A stretch of 12,528 nucleotides of DNA from Thermoplasmata archaeon (GTDB lineage: Archaea > Thermoplasmatota > Thermoplasmata > Thermoplasmatales > Thermoplasmataceae), in NCBI GenBank assembly GCA_021827885.1, contig JAKAUD010000019.1, positions 1 through 12,528 of the forward strand, in the 5' to 3' direction. A program made the translations under genes and the position numbers. The notes under the pieces were generated by a model, which had not been told where the DNA came from, did no database searches, and worked only from the letters and a program-made list of their open reading frames with translations. This document shows positions 1 through 6,394 of the stretch, piece by piece. The first letter of the stretch is position 1, and each line of letters opens with the position of its first letter.

Positions 1-170
1 ATGCTATAGATGAGGGAGAAGATTATCAAAACGTTTCTGCTTGGAGATTAAGTCATGAAAAGTTCTGGCAAAGCGATGAAATGCGTGAGGAACTGGGTGA
101 TCCAGCCTTCGAAGTGGATGACTCCACACTTGTAGTACTTGAGAGATTTAAATTGATCAAACGCCTCTGA
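1..170 (+). CDS. ASCH-domain protein, C-terminal part (cut by the window edge)
   Basis: The 3' end of a gene that begins before the window; codons start at position 3 and 55 residues are visible before the TGA at 168-170. The visible part resembles the C-terminus of short (about 140-160 aa) ASCH-domain proteins: an EGEDYQNVSAWRLSHEKFW segment matching the usual 'EGEG..S..EWR..H..FW' pattern, then REELGDP, then the strand DDSTLVVLERFKLI that closes the domain. ASCH is a PUA-like beta-barrel fold thought to bind RNA or nucleotides; some bacterial members (YqfB) act on N4-acetylcytidine, but that cannot be assumed here. The reading is from remembered family patterns. The gene looks intact up to its stop. 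No partner gene follows, as the next 800 bases are gene-poor. Confidence 0.72.
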   Translation, partial: AIDEGEDYQNVSAWRLSHEKFWQSDEMREELGDPAFEVDDSTLVVLERFKLIKRL

Positions 171-497
171 TAACATATTGTAATAGAATTGATTTCGAAG
201 TTACCTATGAAGAGGTTTTCAGTAGAATTAGGGGGATAATAGGAGTAATCCCACGGCTTATAGAAAACATAGAAACCAAGGTGGTTTGTCTTTTCGCAGA
301 AAATATTTAAAAGAGAGAATTGCTAAGGAACAGCTTTTTAGAGGAAAAAACTGTGCTATATAAGGATAGTACAAGAGCAGATTGAAAGTGAATGTTCCAT
401 TTTGAACGCGTTATGGCAACAAGGATTCGGAGACTCGTGGTAAATACGTTCTTCACCGCAATGCGTGGGCCATGGAAATTTCATGTAAGAAGTAGAC

Positions 498-524
498 GAA
501 TTGACCAATATTTCTGGTCAATTC
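498..524. repeat. Perfect 10-bp inverted repeat with 7-nt loop
   Basis: The arms GAATTGACCA (498-507) and TGGTCAATTC (515-524) are exact reverse complements separated by ATATTTC. Pairing stops at both flanks (C opposite C), so the stem is exactly 10 bp. It lies inside a gene-poor stretch far from any start codon (446 nt before the next gene), and no oligo-T tract follows. It could be an operator, a remnant of a mobile element or part of a small RNA; the sequence does not decide. Confidence 0.6.
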
Positions 525-935
525 CACTACCTCCATGTAAAATAGAACAGCTAATCAGCTGAATAGGCAGGGTAACTTAGGAATTCGACTTTTATTGGGA
601 ATCCCCTTCTACTTTTTGGTTTTCAAGGTATACCGCTTAACTCATTTGAGCCGCTTGATAAACGTGATGGATTCCGACTGAGAAGATCTAGCTTTTCTAA
701 AATTCAATTAACGTCATAATTATTAATTTCCCACAGGAATCGGGTTGATGTTTCTGTCTTTTCACCCCAAAATCAGACATTTTTTAGGCCCCCTTTTGCC
801 TTCATCGAGCATGTGTTTACACTCTGCTCTCCTTAATGTCCCACGTCTGCTCATTTACGAATTTTGCAGTGGCAGCAATCAGGTTTTTTATTATCTCAGG
901 CAATGATTTTGAGCATTATTTCAATAATCAAAACT

Positions 936-945
936 CTTTATATAG
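936..945 (+). promoter_or_regulatory. TATA box of the AbiE-like operon
   Basis: CTTTATATAG, centred near 941. The expected archaeal start of transcription about 26 nt downstream falls near 967. That is past the possible starts at 952 (GTG) and 958 (ATG) and just before the ATG at 970, so it favours 970 as the start, with an almost leaderless message. Confidence 0.6.
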
Positions 946-969
946 TCATTTGTGTTTATGAAATATACA

Positions 970-1932
970 ATGAAAGAACAAATGATGCCCTTTGCTTTAT
1001 CGAAGGGTGAAATTGTGGCTGCTAGGGCGATCTCTGATCATAGAGGTTCGTCTATTAGTGAACTTTCAGCTATAATAGGAAAGTCCCAAAGCTCTATCTC
1101 TCAAATGGTGAAAAGCCTTGAAAAGAAAGGGTTCGTCGAAACGAGGAAGTCGGGTATGAAGAAAGTGGTGGATATTTCGGAAAGGAATTACGCCCTTTCG
1201 CTGCAGGAGATGTTCAAGGCTGAACCATATGTTCCATGGGAGAAACTGATTTCAAATTCCAACATGGCAATATTGTTCAAAAATATAACAGGAGAAGAGA
1301 GTTTTGAGCATGGAATATCTTCAATTTCCTCCTGGAGAGCAATTCATAACCTATCAATGCACGGAATGTTCATTACCTCTCCCGAGAAGCAGTTAGCCGG
1401 TAATCGAAGAGTGTCACGTTTCATAAGTGAGTATGCAGATCATGTGAGCAGGAAGTACCTGATGGAGAAGCTGCCAGGAGATGCAATCATTATTTGGAGG
1501 AGCGGTTATCGTTGCCTTTTCAAGATAAGGGACATTACTAAAAATAAGACCGAGAGATTACCAGTTGATACTTTTCCCACTGCACTTACTGTCTCGCCAG
1601 ATTATGGAATAAGGTTTCTGGCATCGGATTCGTATTATTACCACGATCCAGACCTTACTGGGTTAACCTTGGAGGATGCAATTCTCCACACTTTGCTTAT
1701 AGACCCTGAAAGCCAAACTTACGGCACCTATGCGCTCATAATGGCTTTCAAAAATGAAAAAAAATTAAATACAGATTTACTTAAAGACAGGTCGCTCGAT
1801 TACAAGCTTGAGGAAACAGTTGGAAATTTCATCAATTATATCAAAAGCCACGGAAAAAAAAGGGAGTGGCCATTCCCCAAACCAGACGAACTTCGAGAAC
1901 AGGCTGATTTATATGGAGTGGTGGTAGGTTGA
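970..1932 (+). CDS. Winged-helix (MarR-like) regulator, AbiEi-like antitoxin candidate
   Basis: A 320-aa protein when started at ATG 970; an upstream GTG at 952 or ATG at 958 would lie before the transcription start predicted from the TATA box. Residues about 8-70 form a winged helix-turn-helix: SISELSAIIGKSQSSISQMV carries the turn and recognition helix, followed by SLEKKGFVE and a basic wing. The rest (about 80-320) has no domain I recognise; it ends with a basic, proline-rich stretch (KKREWPFPKP) before the final helix. Its stop TGA overlaps the start of the nucleotidyltransferase gene by four bases, so the two are translationally coupled. Winged-helix protein plus nucleotidyltransferase is the architecture of type IV AbiEi/AbiEii toxin-antitoxin systems, where the first protein represses the operon and counteracts the toxin. 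That role is inferred from context. It could also be only a repressor of its neighbour. The HTH is clear; the antitoxin role is moderately likely. Confidence 0.7.
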   Translation: MKEQMMPFALSKGEIVAARAISDHRGSSISELSAIIGKSQSSISQMVKSLEKKGFVETRKSGMKKVVDISERNYALSLQEMFKAEPYVPWEKLISNSNMAILFKNITGEESFEHGISSISSWRAIHNLSMHGMFITSPEKQLAGNRRVSRFISEYADHVSRKYLMEKLPGDAIIIWRSGYRCLFKIRDITKNKTERLPVDTFPTALTVSPDYGIRFLASDSYYYHDPDLTGLTLEDAILHTLLIDPESQTYGTYALIMAFKNEKKLNTDLLKDRSLDYKLEETVGNFINYIKSHGKKREWPFPKPDELREQADLYGVVVG

Positions 1933-2630
1933 TCGATTCAGATCGAGAAAATTTTAACCAAGAGTATATCACAAGAGAGCTAAACAGGGTAGATGAAGTA
2001 CTCACTGAGAAACTGAGTATATACTTACTCGGTGGGGCAGTGATGGCAATGAATGACCTGAAACCTGGAACCAAAGATATTGATGTAATAGTGAAAAACA
2101 AAAGATACCACAGAATTCTTGTTAGTTCCCTAGAAAAATGTGATTATTACCTGATACAGCCTCAAGACCTGTCTGTACCATACATGGGACTCTCTGCAAC
2201 TGCGTTACAGAACATTGAAGGGTTCAGATGGGAGATTTTCATTAAGTATGTTGCGAAAAAACTAGCCCTTACTGATACCATGGAACTACGTGCAGGCAAA
2301 ATATACTCAGGTAAACGAATTACTGTATTTCGATTATCAAATGAAGACATGTTTCTGATGAAGGGTATGACCGAGAGAGAAAGGGACTTGGAGGATATGG
2401 CACTGATTGCAAGGTCTGATATAAACTACGACATTGTTCTTGAAGAATGCATGTACCAATCCAAAAGAGATCGTAGAGGCAACATTTGGGAGGCATCTCT
2501 TTATGAGAAGTGTGAGGAATTGAAGAAAAAATATGGAATCAATGTCCCAATACGTGATAAACTAAGAAAAATTTCTGAAGAGAAAATGATCAAAGCTGAA
2601 AAGAAGCGAGCTCTAGGGGAAAGTCACTGA
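1929..2630 (+). CDS. Nucleotidyltransferase, AbiEii/DUF6036-like toxin candidate
   Basis: A 233-aa protein starting at TTG 1929, inside the TTGA overlap with the upstream stop; the GGAG/GGTGG-rich sequence at 1915-1924 can serve as ribosome binding site. It has the polymerase-beta-type nucleotidyltransferase signature: LLGGAVMAM (G35-G36), 13 residues, then TKDIDVIV with D50 and D52 as metal ligands. A likely third acidic position lies in FRWEIFI (E102). Further on, NEDMFLMKGMTERERDLEDM gives the K-x6-R spacing (K145, R152) followed by D153 and D156, as in AbiEii-like toxins, whose members transfer nucleotides to tRNA or other targets. The C-terminus is rich in lysine and acidic residues. Membership of the superfamily is well supported by motifs. 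Toxicity and substrate are inferred from pairing with the winged-helix gene; an antibiotic- or tRNA-directed transferase without toxin role remains possible. Confidence 0.78.
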   Translation: MIDSDRENFNQEYITRELNRVDEVLTEKLSIYLLGGAVMAMNDLKPGTKDIDVIVKNKRYHRILVSSLEKCDYYLIQPQDLSVPYMGLSATALQNIEGFRWEIFIKYVAKKLALTDTMELRAGKIYSGKRITVFRLSNEDMFLMKGMTERERDLEDMALIARSDINYDIVLEECMYQSKRDRRGNIWEASLYEKCEELKKKYGINVPIRDKLRKISEEKMIKAEKKRALGESH

Positions 2631-2659
2631 CTCACAAGTGAACTAAAGATCCCGGTCAA

Positions 2660-2675
2660 AAGGGGTCGCCCCCTT
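2660..2675 (+). terminator. GC-rich hairpin after the AbiE-like operon
   Basis: AAGGGG and CCCCTT pair around a TCGC loop, 29 nt after the nucleotidyltransferase stop, followed by the pyrimidine-rich ATCTTTCCTC. The arms are unusually GC-rich for this DNA. Probable transcription end or mRNA-stabilising hairpin. Confidence 0.45.
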
Positions 2676-2959
2676 ATCTTTCCTCATTCATAGGACTATT
2701 GGCGGAGATTCTTCTTTGGATAGATAAGTTTCATTACTATTGGTCAGGAAGCGGCGGCAAAACGGAAAACTTTCCAGAACAGGAAAGGGCAGTTTGTTTT
2801 CACTGTCTCCCGGAGGAATATCTATCACGGATTCCTTTTTAAACAACTCAATTGTTGCTTGGCAAAGAATCCACTTTGGTGCATTAGCGAATGTTAAAGG
2901 AATTGAGGCAAAAATTAAGATGAACCTCGTGGTGGGTTCCTATAAGTTAATTCTTATCC

Positions 2960-3097
2960 ATGTGGAATGTGTGGGATGCTATCAAGAGATATAATGTGGA
3001 CGATGTAGTTGCTCTTAGTTCGGGCAAATCTCTGAAAGAGTTCAAGATATTCGCAATTTCACAACTTTCTCCATTCCCTTACGAAGGCAGTCTATGA
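2960..3097 (+). pseudogene. Possible gene remnant, 45 codons, unknown
   Basis: ATG 2960 to TGA 3095-3097 encodes a 45-aa peptide with protein-like texture: a helix-like WDAIKRYNVDDVVALS, then SLKEFKIFAISQLSPFPYEG. The texture suggests the end of a longer protein rather than a random frame. An out-of-phase open frame overlaps its start (2740-2994), consistent with a frameshifted relic. There is no TATA box or ribosome site at the right distance. I do not recognise the family, and it may be neither expressed nor real. Confidence 0.2.
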
Positions 3098-3130
3098 ATG
3101 ATCTTTGAGGTTTATCTAAGAATGATTTAC

Positions 3131-3180
3131 GTATCCACCTAATCAAATAATCGGATACCTACCTATCCTCTTAACCTGTA
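3131..3180 (+). repeat. Intergenic repeat, copy A
   Basis: Starts GTATCCACCTAATC and continues to CCTATCCTCTTAACC. From 3132 to 3174 it matches copy C (5065-5107) at 32 of 43 positions without gaps. GTATCC (3131-3136) and GGATAC (3153-3158) are inverted, and a further TATCC follows. It lies just upstream of the TATA-like sequences of the VOC gene. Confidence 0.65.
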
Positions 3181-3226
3181 GAAAGTTATAATTTGTGTGT
3201 TTATATGTTTGGTGGAACAAAGGGTT

Positions 3227-3235
3227 TTTTTATAT
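3227..3235 (+). promoter_or_regulatory. TATA box candidate for the VOC gene
   Basis: TTTTATATC, centred near 3231, 32 nt before ATG 3263, giving a leader of about 6 nt. A second TATA-like GTTTATATG lies at 3199-3207 and would fit the alternative ATG at 3245. Confidence 0.45.
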
Positions 3236-3262
3236 CAATCGATAATGTCCTCAGTGATTCAA

Positions 3263-3664
3263 ATGAAATTTAATGGCATGATAAACCATATTGAGATCAA
3301 TGTATCAAATCTTTCTGATTCAAAAAAATTTTGGGGCCTTTTCCTAAGTAAGTTGGGTTACGAACTTTATCAGACCTGGAATAATGGTTTCAGCTACATT
3401 AAGGAAGGCACGTACATTGTCTTCGTACAAACTCGTGAGCCGTTTATTAAATTAAAATACCATAGATCAGGTACAGGTCTGAATCACATCGCTTTTCTGG
3501 TTGAGAGGAAAAAAGAGGTGGACAGTCTTCGAGAGGTAATCAAAAATTATGGATTAGTTGAACTTTACTCCAGCAGATACCCCTATGCTGGAGGAAATGA
3601 TAATTATGCACTATTTTTTGAAGACCCTGATAGAATAAAAGTTGAGGTGACCTGTGAAATCTAA
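3263..3664 (+). CDS. VOC / glyoxalase-fold protein
   Basis: A single-domain vicinal-oxygen-chelate protein of 133 aa from ATG 3263. Two upstream in-frame starts (3197 and ATG 3245) only add residues unlike the family; the domain itself begins at MINHIEINVSNLSDS. Two beta-alpha-beta-beta-beta modules are visible. Probable metal ligands are H9 (INHIE), H75 (GTGLNHIAF) and E128 (IKVEV); the FFEDPDRIKVEV ending and the HRSGTGLNHIAF block are typical of the large uncharacterised VOC group annotated as glyoxalase/bleomycin-resistance-like. Expected to be a cytoplasmic metal-dependent enzyme acting on a small molecule; the substrate cannot be told. It stands alone, with an intergenic repeat upstream and a small hairpin directly after the stop (3668-3686, TAGCGAG/CTTGCTA with one G-U pair). 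Confidence 0.85.
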   Translation: MKFNGMINHIEINVSNLSDSKKFWGLFLSKLGYELYQTWNNGFSYIKEGTYIVFVQTREPFIKLKYHRSGTGLNHIAFLVERKKEVDSLREVIKNYGLVELYSSRYPYAGGNDNYALFFEDPDRIKVEVTCEI

Positions 3665-3775
3665 GGATAGCGAGTCCTACTTGCTAAGATAACAATATTA
3701 CTGTATACTCAAATTTTCTCCATTGCATATCCACGAAAATTGTTAAAGCAATATTCTTTTCGCTTATTTCTCAAA

Positions 3776-3824
3776 GTATCCTAATCCGCGTAACTGATTT
3801 GATACCTATCCTTTGAGCCTTTAC
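3776..3824 (+). repeat. Intergenic repeat, copy B
   Basis: GTATCCTAATCC followed by TTGATACCTATCCTTTGAGC and CTTTAC. Compared with copy A it lacks three bases after TATCC and four bases in the ACCTACC part, but keeps the order TATCC - TAATC - GATACC - TATCCT - CC. GTATC and GATAC form an inverted pair. It lies 86 nt before the metallopeptidase start. Confidence 0.5.
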
Positions 3825-3851
3825 CCACATATGCAACAGCAACACTCAAGA

Positions 3852-3859
3852 TTATAATA
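3852..3859 (+). promoter_or_regulatory. TATA box candidate of the metallopeptidase gene
   Basis: TTATAATA, centred near 3856, 54 nt before GTG 3910. This would give a leader of about 28 nt. No strong Shine-Dalgarno sequence is seen. Confidence 0.35.
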
Positions 3860-3909
3860 GATGGTTGATATGAAACTTTACTTACAATCTGTGGGATCGA
3901 GGTATTATT

Positions 3910-4947
3910 GTGAAGAGAACTCTCGTGAATTTTAACTTGGAGGGAATCGATTACTTTTGGAAGATTCTAGAGAAATTGGAATCAAACAAGACCCCGACAG
4001 AAGAAGAGCGGGACAATCTGTTCGCCACTACGGGATACAAGGCTCTTCTTATGCATGAATTTTCTAAGGACTTTTTCAAAGATAACTTTCGCAAAGCCTT
4101 TATGCCTTCAATGTCGACTGAACTGAAGGCAGCTCTAGAGTATAGACCGGATAGACCTTATTTAGAACATTATATCCGTGTATTAAAACTAAAGGACCTG
4201 ATATCCAAGCACCTGGAAATCATGGATTATATCCGCGTTTCAGAGAAAGCGATTGAGGCAGCCAGGCAGTATCTTCCCTCCATAGCAATGTCAACGATAG
4301 TGGAAGTCCCAAGCGTGACCTTTATCATATTCATGAATGATGCTCGGGGCGGGTATGGTCCTGTGATCCTCGATGCGCTTGCATCGATGGAGTGGGGAGA
4401 CATATCCCTCTTTTTGGGCCACGAATTCCACCACTTTTATAGGAACAGACTTCCATTTGCTCTCAATTTCATAGAATCCGATTCAGTCGAAGGTAGTTTG
4501 GTGAATGTACTTATTTCTGTTGAGAGCGAGGGTGTTGCTGACCTTATCAACATGAATCAACGAGATACGAGCGAGCCCTGGATACAAAAAAAGGAGAGAT
4601 ACGAACGTCAGGTTAAACTCGTGCCAGATAGTATCAGGTTTCTCGATGAATGGATTATTCGTAACAGTCAATCGCTTTCTGAGGTTGATAGAGAAGAATG
4701 CGAAGCAATCGCCTCTAACATAACTGATTCAGGGCACCAAATGGGGTATTATATGGCAAAAGCGATTCTTGAACATTTCCCACTAAGCAAATTGGTGGAG
4801 ACAGTTGGGAATCCCTTTGCTTTTGTTAAGCTATATCAAGATGCGGCAACAAGAACCCCGGGTCTCCCCTGCTTATCAGGGCAATCATTGGACATTTTAC
4901 TAAATCTGGAACCAAAGTATTCCAAGCAAAAGAATCGATTGTCGTGA
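3910..4947 (+). CDS. HEFHH zinc metallopeptidase, DUF5700-like
   Basis: A 345-aa soluble protein with no signal peptide or membrane segment, so probably cytoplasmic. The start is GTG 3910; the frame is closed by TGA at 3871 and no in-frame ATG lies between. The helix ISLFLGHEFHHFYRN holds HExxH (H171, E172, H175), and 35 residues after E172 the segment ESEGVADLI supplies a probable third zinc ligand E207, giving a gluzincin-type active site. A later GHQMGYYMAKAI (275-286) is the GxxxG-like helix common in this group. The layout (helical N-terminal half, HExxH near the middle, EG-A-D after it) matches the DUF5700/DUF2268 type of putative zinc peptidases. Substrate and role are unknown. The gene is monocistronic, between two copies of the intergenic repeat, with an oligo-T tract (4955-4959) just after the stop as a likely terminator. 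Confidence 0.75.
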   Translation: MKRTLVNFNLEGIDYFWKILEKLESNKTPTEEERDNLFATTGYKALLMHEFSKDFFKDNFRKAFMPSMSTELKAALEYRPDRPYLEHYIRVLKLKDLISKHLEIMDYIRVSEKAIEAARQYLPSIAMSTIVEVPSVTFIIFMNDARGGYGPVILDALASMEWGDISLFLGHEFHHFYRNRLPFALNFIESDSVEGSLVNVLISVESEGVADLINMNQRDTSEPWIQKKERYERQVKLVPDSIRFLDEWIIRNSQSLSEVDREECEAIASNITDSGHQMGYYMAKAILEHFPLSKLVETVGNPFAFVKLYQDAATRTPGLPCLSGQSLDILLNLEPKYSKQKNRLS

Positions 4948-5063
4948 CATTACAGGATTTTTCTTGTGGTTCTCCGCTGATCGTTCCAGTTTTTAGCTAA
5001 CTATCGGTTAAGAAATATATTCTGCGTGCTGAGTTCGTGTATTCAAATCAGCAGAACACAATA

Positions 5064-5115
5064 ATATCCACATAATTGAATTTTTGGAACCCTGCCTGTC
5101 CTCTGAAGCCATAAC
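5064..5115 (+). repeat. Intergenic repeat, copy C
   Basis: ATATCCACATAATTG then TTGGAACCCTGCCTGTCC, TCTGAAGCC and ATAAC. It aligns without gaps to copy A over 43 bases. The inverted GTATCC/GGATAC of copy A is not kept (GGAACC here), so the conserved feature is the sequence and spacing rather than a hairpin. It lies 117 nt after the metallopeptidase stop and 128 nt before the DinB-like gene. Confidence 0.65.
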
Positions 5116-5192
5116 ATAAAGCGATTTCTGCCAACTTATGATTTATTCAATAGTTCCTATTAGAAATAGATTTCAATCCCTGCCGTAGCAAT

Positions 5193-5206
5193 AAGAATCA
5201 ATTCTT
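5193..5206. promoter_or_regulatory. AGAAT..ATTCT palindrome upstream of the DinB-like promoter
   Basis: AAGAAT-CA-ATTCTT, a perfect 6+6 dyad placed just upstream of the TATA box. It shares the AGAAT/ATTCT half-site with the palindrome at 5220-5235, so the two may be paired sites for one dimeric regulator. Confidence 0.4.
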
Positions 5207-5214
5207 GCATGAAT

Positions 5215-5222
5215 GTTATAAT
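5215..5222 (+). promoter_or_regulatory. TATA box of the DinB-like gene
   Basis: GTTATAAT, centred about 25 nt before ATG 5243, so the transcript should be leaderless or nearly so. The start codon choice rests on this spacing. Confidence 0.6.
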
Positions 5223-5235
5223 CAGAATTCTGATT
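5220..5235. promoter_or_regulatory. 16-bp perfect palindrome overlapping TATA and start site (operator candidate)
   Basis: AATCAGAATTCTGATT is its own exact reverse complement; symmetry ends at the next base on each side. It begins inside the TATA box and ends 7 nt before the start codon, where a bound protein would block transcription factor B or RNA polymerase. A related dyad lies at 5193-5206. Confidence 0.55.
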
Positions 5236-5242
5236 TCATGTT

Positions 5243-5752
5243 ATGAACGTATCGGTTTTATCAGATATGATTGAAACACTAAGATTTCATGGCGATTTGA
5301 TCCACAGTTCACTAGAGTCCGTTGATTGCGAATTTCTCGAAGCAAGTCCGATAAAAAATGCAGGTACATTCGGCAAGCAATTCAGACACATACTGGATAT
5401 AAGGAAGTGCTGCATTGATGCCTTGAAATTAGGTACCCTTGACTTTTATCGAAGCGATGTTGACCATACACTTGAAAGCAATAAGCAGGTACTTCTGGAA
5501 GAGTTGAAGAGTGTTTTAGTAGAGATCTGTAGAATCGTTTCAGCATACGACGCGCGAAAGGTTGAAGATAAGTGGATAGACTGTACTCCGTCGATAAAAT
5601 ATCTCGGTCAAAACCATAAGGGAATCAACCCTTTACAGGTAATAAGCCTCATTACTGAACATGAGGTTTTTCATGAGGGCGAATTGGCCTTATACTATAG
5701 AGCTGCAGGAATTAGGTTTCCTGAAAACTGGATAACTTGGGGGCTTGTTTGA
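5243..5752 (+). CDS. DinB-like metal-binding four-helix protein
   Basis: A 169-aa soluble protein of the DinB/YfiT-like superfamily (not DNA polymerase IV). The metal triad is visible: H49 in FGKQFRHILDIRK on the second helix, and H140 and H144 in ITEHEVFHEGELALYYRAAG on the last long helix, the usual H ... H-x3-H arrangement. Length agrees with the family (150-175 aa). Members are four-helix bundles, often dimeric, that bind a divalent metal; some are thiol-dependent S-transferases (bacillithiol or mycothiol), many are uncharacterised. Substrate here is unknown. Leaderless start at ATG 5243. A perfect palindrome over the promoter suggests repressor control of this single gene. It converges with vapC, with a shared hairpin between the two stops. 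Confidence 0.75.
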   Translation: MNVSVLSDMIETLRFHGDLIHSSLESVDCEFLEASPIKNAGTFGKQFRHILDIRKCCIDALKLGTLDFYRSDVDHTLESNKQVLLEELKSVLVEICRIVSAYDARKVEDKWIDCTPSIKYLGQNHKGINPLQVISLITEHEVFHEGELALYYRAAGIRFPENWITWGLV

Positions 5753-5775
5753 AATTGCAATACCAAAATTAACAA

Positions 5776-5792
5776 AAATAGTTCCGCTATTT
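5776..5792 (-). terminator. Hairpin at the vapC stop, between convergent genes
   Basis: AAATAG and CTATTT pair around TTCCG. Read on the minus strand the stem starts at the vapC stop codon and is followed by TTTTTG and more T-rich sequence, as expected for a terminator of vapC. On the plus strand it lies 24 nt after the DinB-like gene and could serve both. Confidence 0.5.
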
Positions 5793-6152
5793 AAGGACTC
5801 TTACGAATTCACTATGCAGATTTTCAAATGCCTTGTCCTGAGTTAGCAGCATTTCGTTGTTAGCAATGCAAACCCCATAAATCATCAAATCATTATCGCT
5901 CATGACTTTTCCAATCGATATCAATCGGATGTAAGCATTTGCAGCCTCTCTCACAGCAACTTCACTTGACTGGTAAATAACTAGATTTTCAATTGGCTCT
6001 TCAAGATCCTTCCTGTTCTTATGTTTCAGTAACTCAAATTCATTAACAAATGTCATGCATAATTCGTTTGCTGGAAATGTGTCAATAACCAGGATCACGT
6101 CGCTCTTTCCTAACAGGTAATCTATAATTACATTTGTGTCAAGAACAACCAT
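5787..6152 (-). CDS. vapC: VapC toxin, PIN-domain ribonuclease
   Basis: A 121-aa PIN-domain protein. Acidic active-site residues are in the expected places: D5 in VVLDTNVIIDYL, E38 in FVNEFELLK, D88 in MSDNDLMIYGV and D106 in LLTQDKAFE, which together bind Mg/Mn for endoribonuclease activity. VapC toxins cut specific RNAs (initiator tRNA or rRNA loops in studied cases); the target here is unknown. It starts 4 nt after the vapB stop, and GTGAT at the vapB end can act as a close ribosome site, so both are made from one message. Full family length, and no catalytic residue is missing, so the toxin is probably active. Identification as a PIN toxin is strong from motifs and partner. Confidence 0.9.
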   Translation of the reverse strand: MVVLDTNVIIDYLLGKSDVILVIDTFPANELCMTFVNEFELLKHKNRKDLEEPIENLVIYQSSEVAVREAANAYIRLISIGKVMSDNDLMIYGVCIANNEMLLTQDKAFENLHSEFVRVLK

Positions 6153-6156
6153 TCAA

Positions 6157-6381
6157 TCACAACTTTTCAGTATTTTGCTCCCTGTCCCTTTCTATTTGTT
6201 TCTTAAGCCTTTCATAATCTTCCGATTTTGCCTTAAGTGAGCCAGCAAATTTCTTGAAGTCATTTTTCCGGTCATACTTATCCACCAATTTTAGTACAAC
6301 ATCGGAGAAAGAGGCCTCCTTGTCTTTGAGTTTTAACAAGGCTTCATATGCAGCGTTTGACAACGTAACGGGTTTTGTCAT
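6157..6381 (-). CDS. vapB: VapB antitoxin, PF02697 (DUF217) family
   Basis: A 74-aa protein started at the ATG at 6381 (MTKPVTLSN); a further in-frame ATG at 6399 would add six residues, but the TATA box sits about 25 nt before 6381 and the family normally begins MTKTI-type. The N-terminal third, with a strand TKPVTLS, then AAYEALLKLKDKEASFSDVV, is the hallmark of this archaeal VapB family, which binds DNA as a dimer and represses its own operon. The lysine/glutamate-rich C-terminal half (FAGSLKAKSEDYERLKKQ) would wrap around the VapC active site. First gene of the vapBC operon, with a near-palindrome over its promoter as likely operator. Confidence 0.88.
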   Translation of the reverse strand: MTKPVTLSNAAYEALLKLKDKEASFSDVVLKLVDKYDRKNDFKKFAGSLKAKSEDYERLKKQIERDREQNTEKL

Positions 6382-6394
6382 ATAATATACACAT

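Larger units (their letters stand above)
171..969. other. Gene-poor stretch between the ASCH gene and the AbiE-like operon
   Basis: About 800 bases with no gene I can support. Open stretches of 45-57 codons exist on the plus strand (392-562 without frame break, and a frame ending at the TGA at 679-681), and on the minus strand around 820-900, but none has a recognisable promoter or product. Two adjoining plus-strand frames (392-562 and the one ending at 681) could be remnants of a decayed gene. The strongest structure is the inverted repeat at 498-524. The TATA box of the next gene lies at its right end. Confidence 0.5.
2631..3262. other. Gene-poor stretch with possible coding relics and repeat copy A
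   Basis: About 630 bases between the AbiE-like operon and the VOC gene. It holds the hairpin at 2660-2675, an 84-codon TTG-started frame (2740-2994) without a recognisable product, a more protein-like 45-codon frame (2960-3097), and the intergenic repeat at 3131-3180. The two frames overlap out of phase and may be pieces of one decayed gene. Confidence 0.4.

Noticed and set aside
152..310. Open plus-strand frame of about 52 codons overlapping the ASCH gene end
   Set aside because: No start codon of ATG/GTG/TTG type in a sensible position and it overlaps a better-supported gene.
2740..2994. 84-codon TTG-started frame
   Set aside because: TTG start without ribosome site or promoter, no recognisable fold; kept only as a possible relic in the findings.
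3668..3686. TAGCGAG/CTTGCTA hairpin after the VOC gene as a terminator
   Set aside because: Only 7 bp with a G-U pair and no oligo-T tract after it; noted in the VOC entry but too weak for its own feature.
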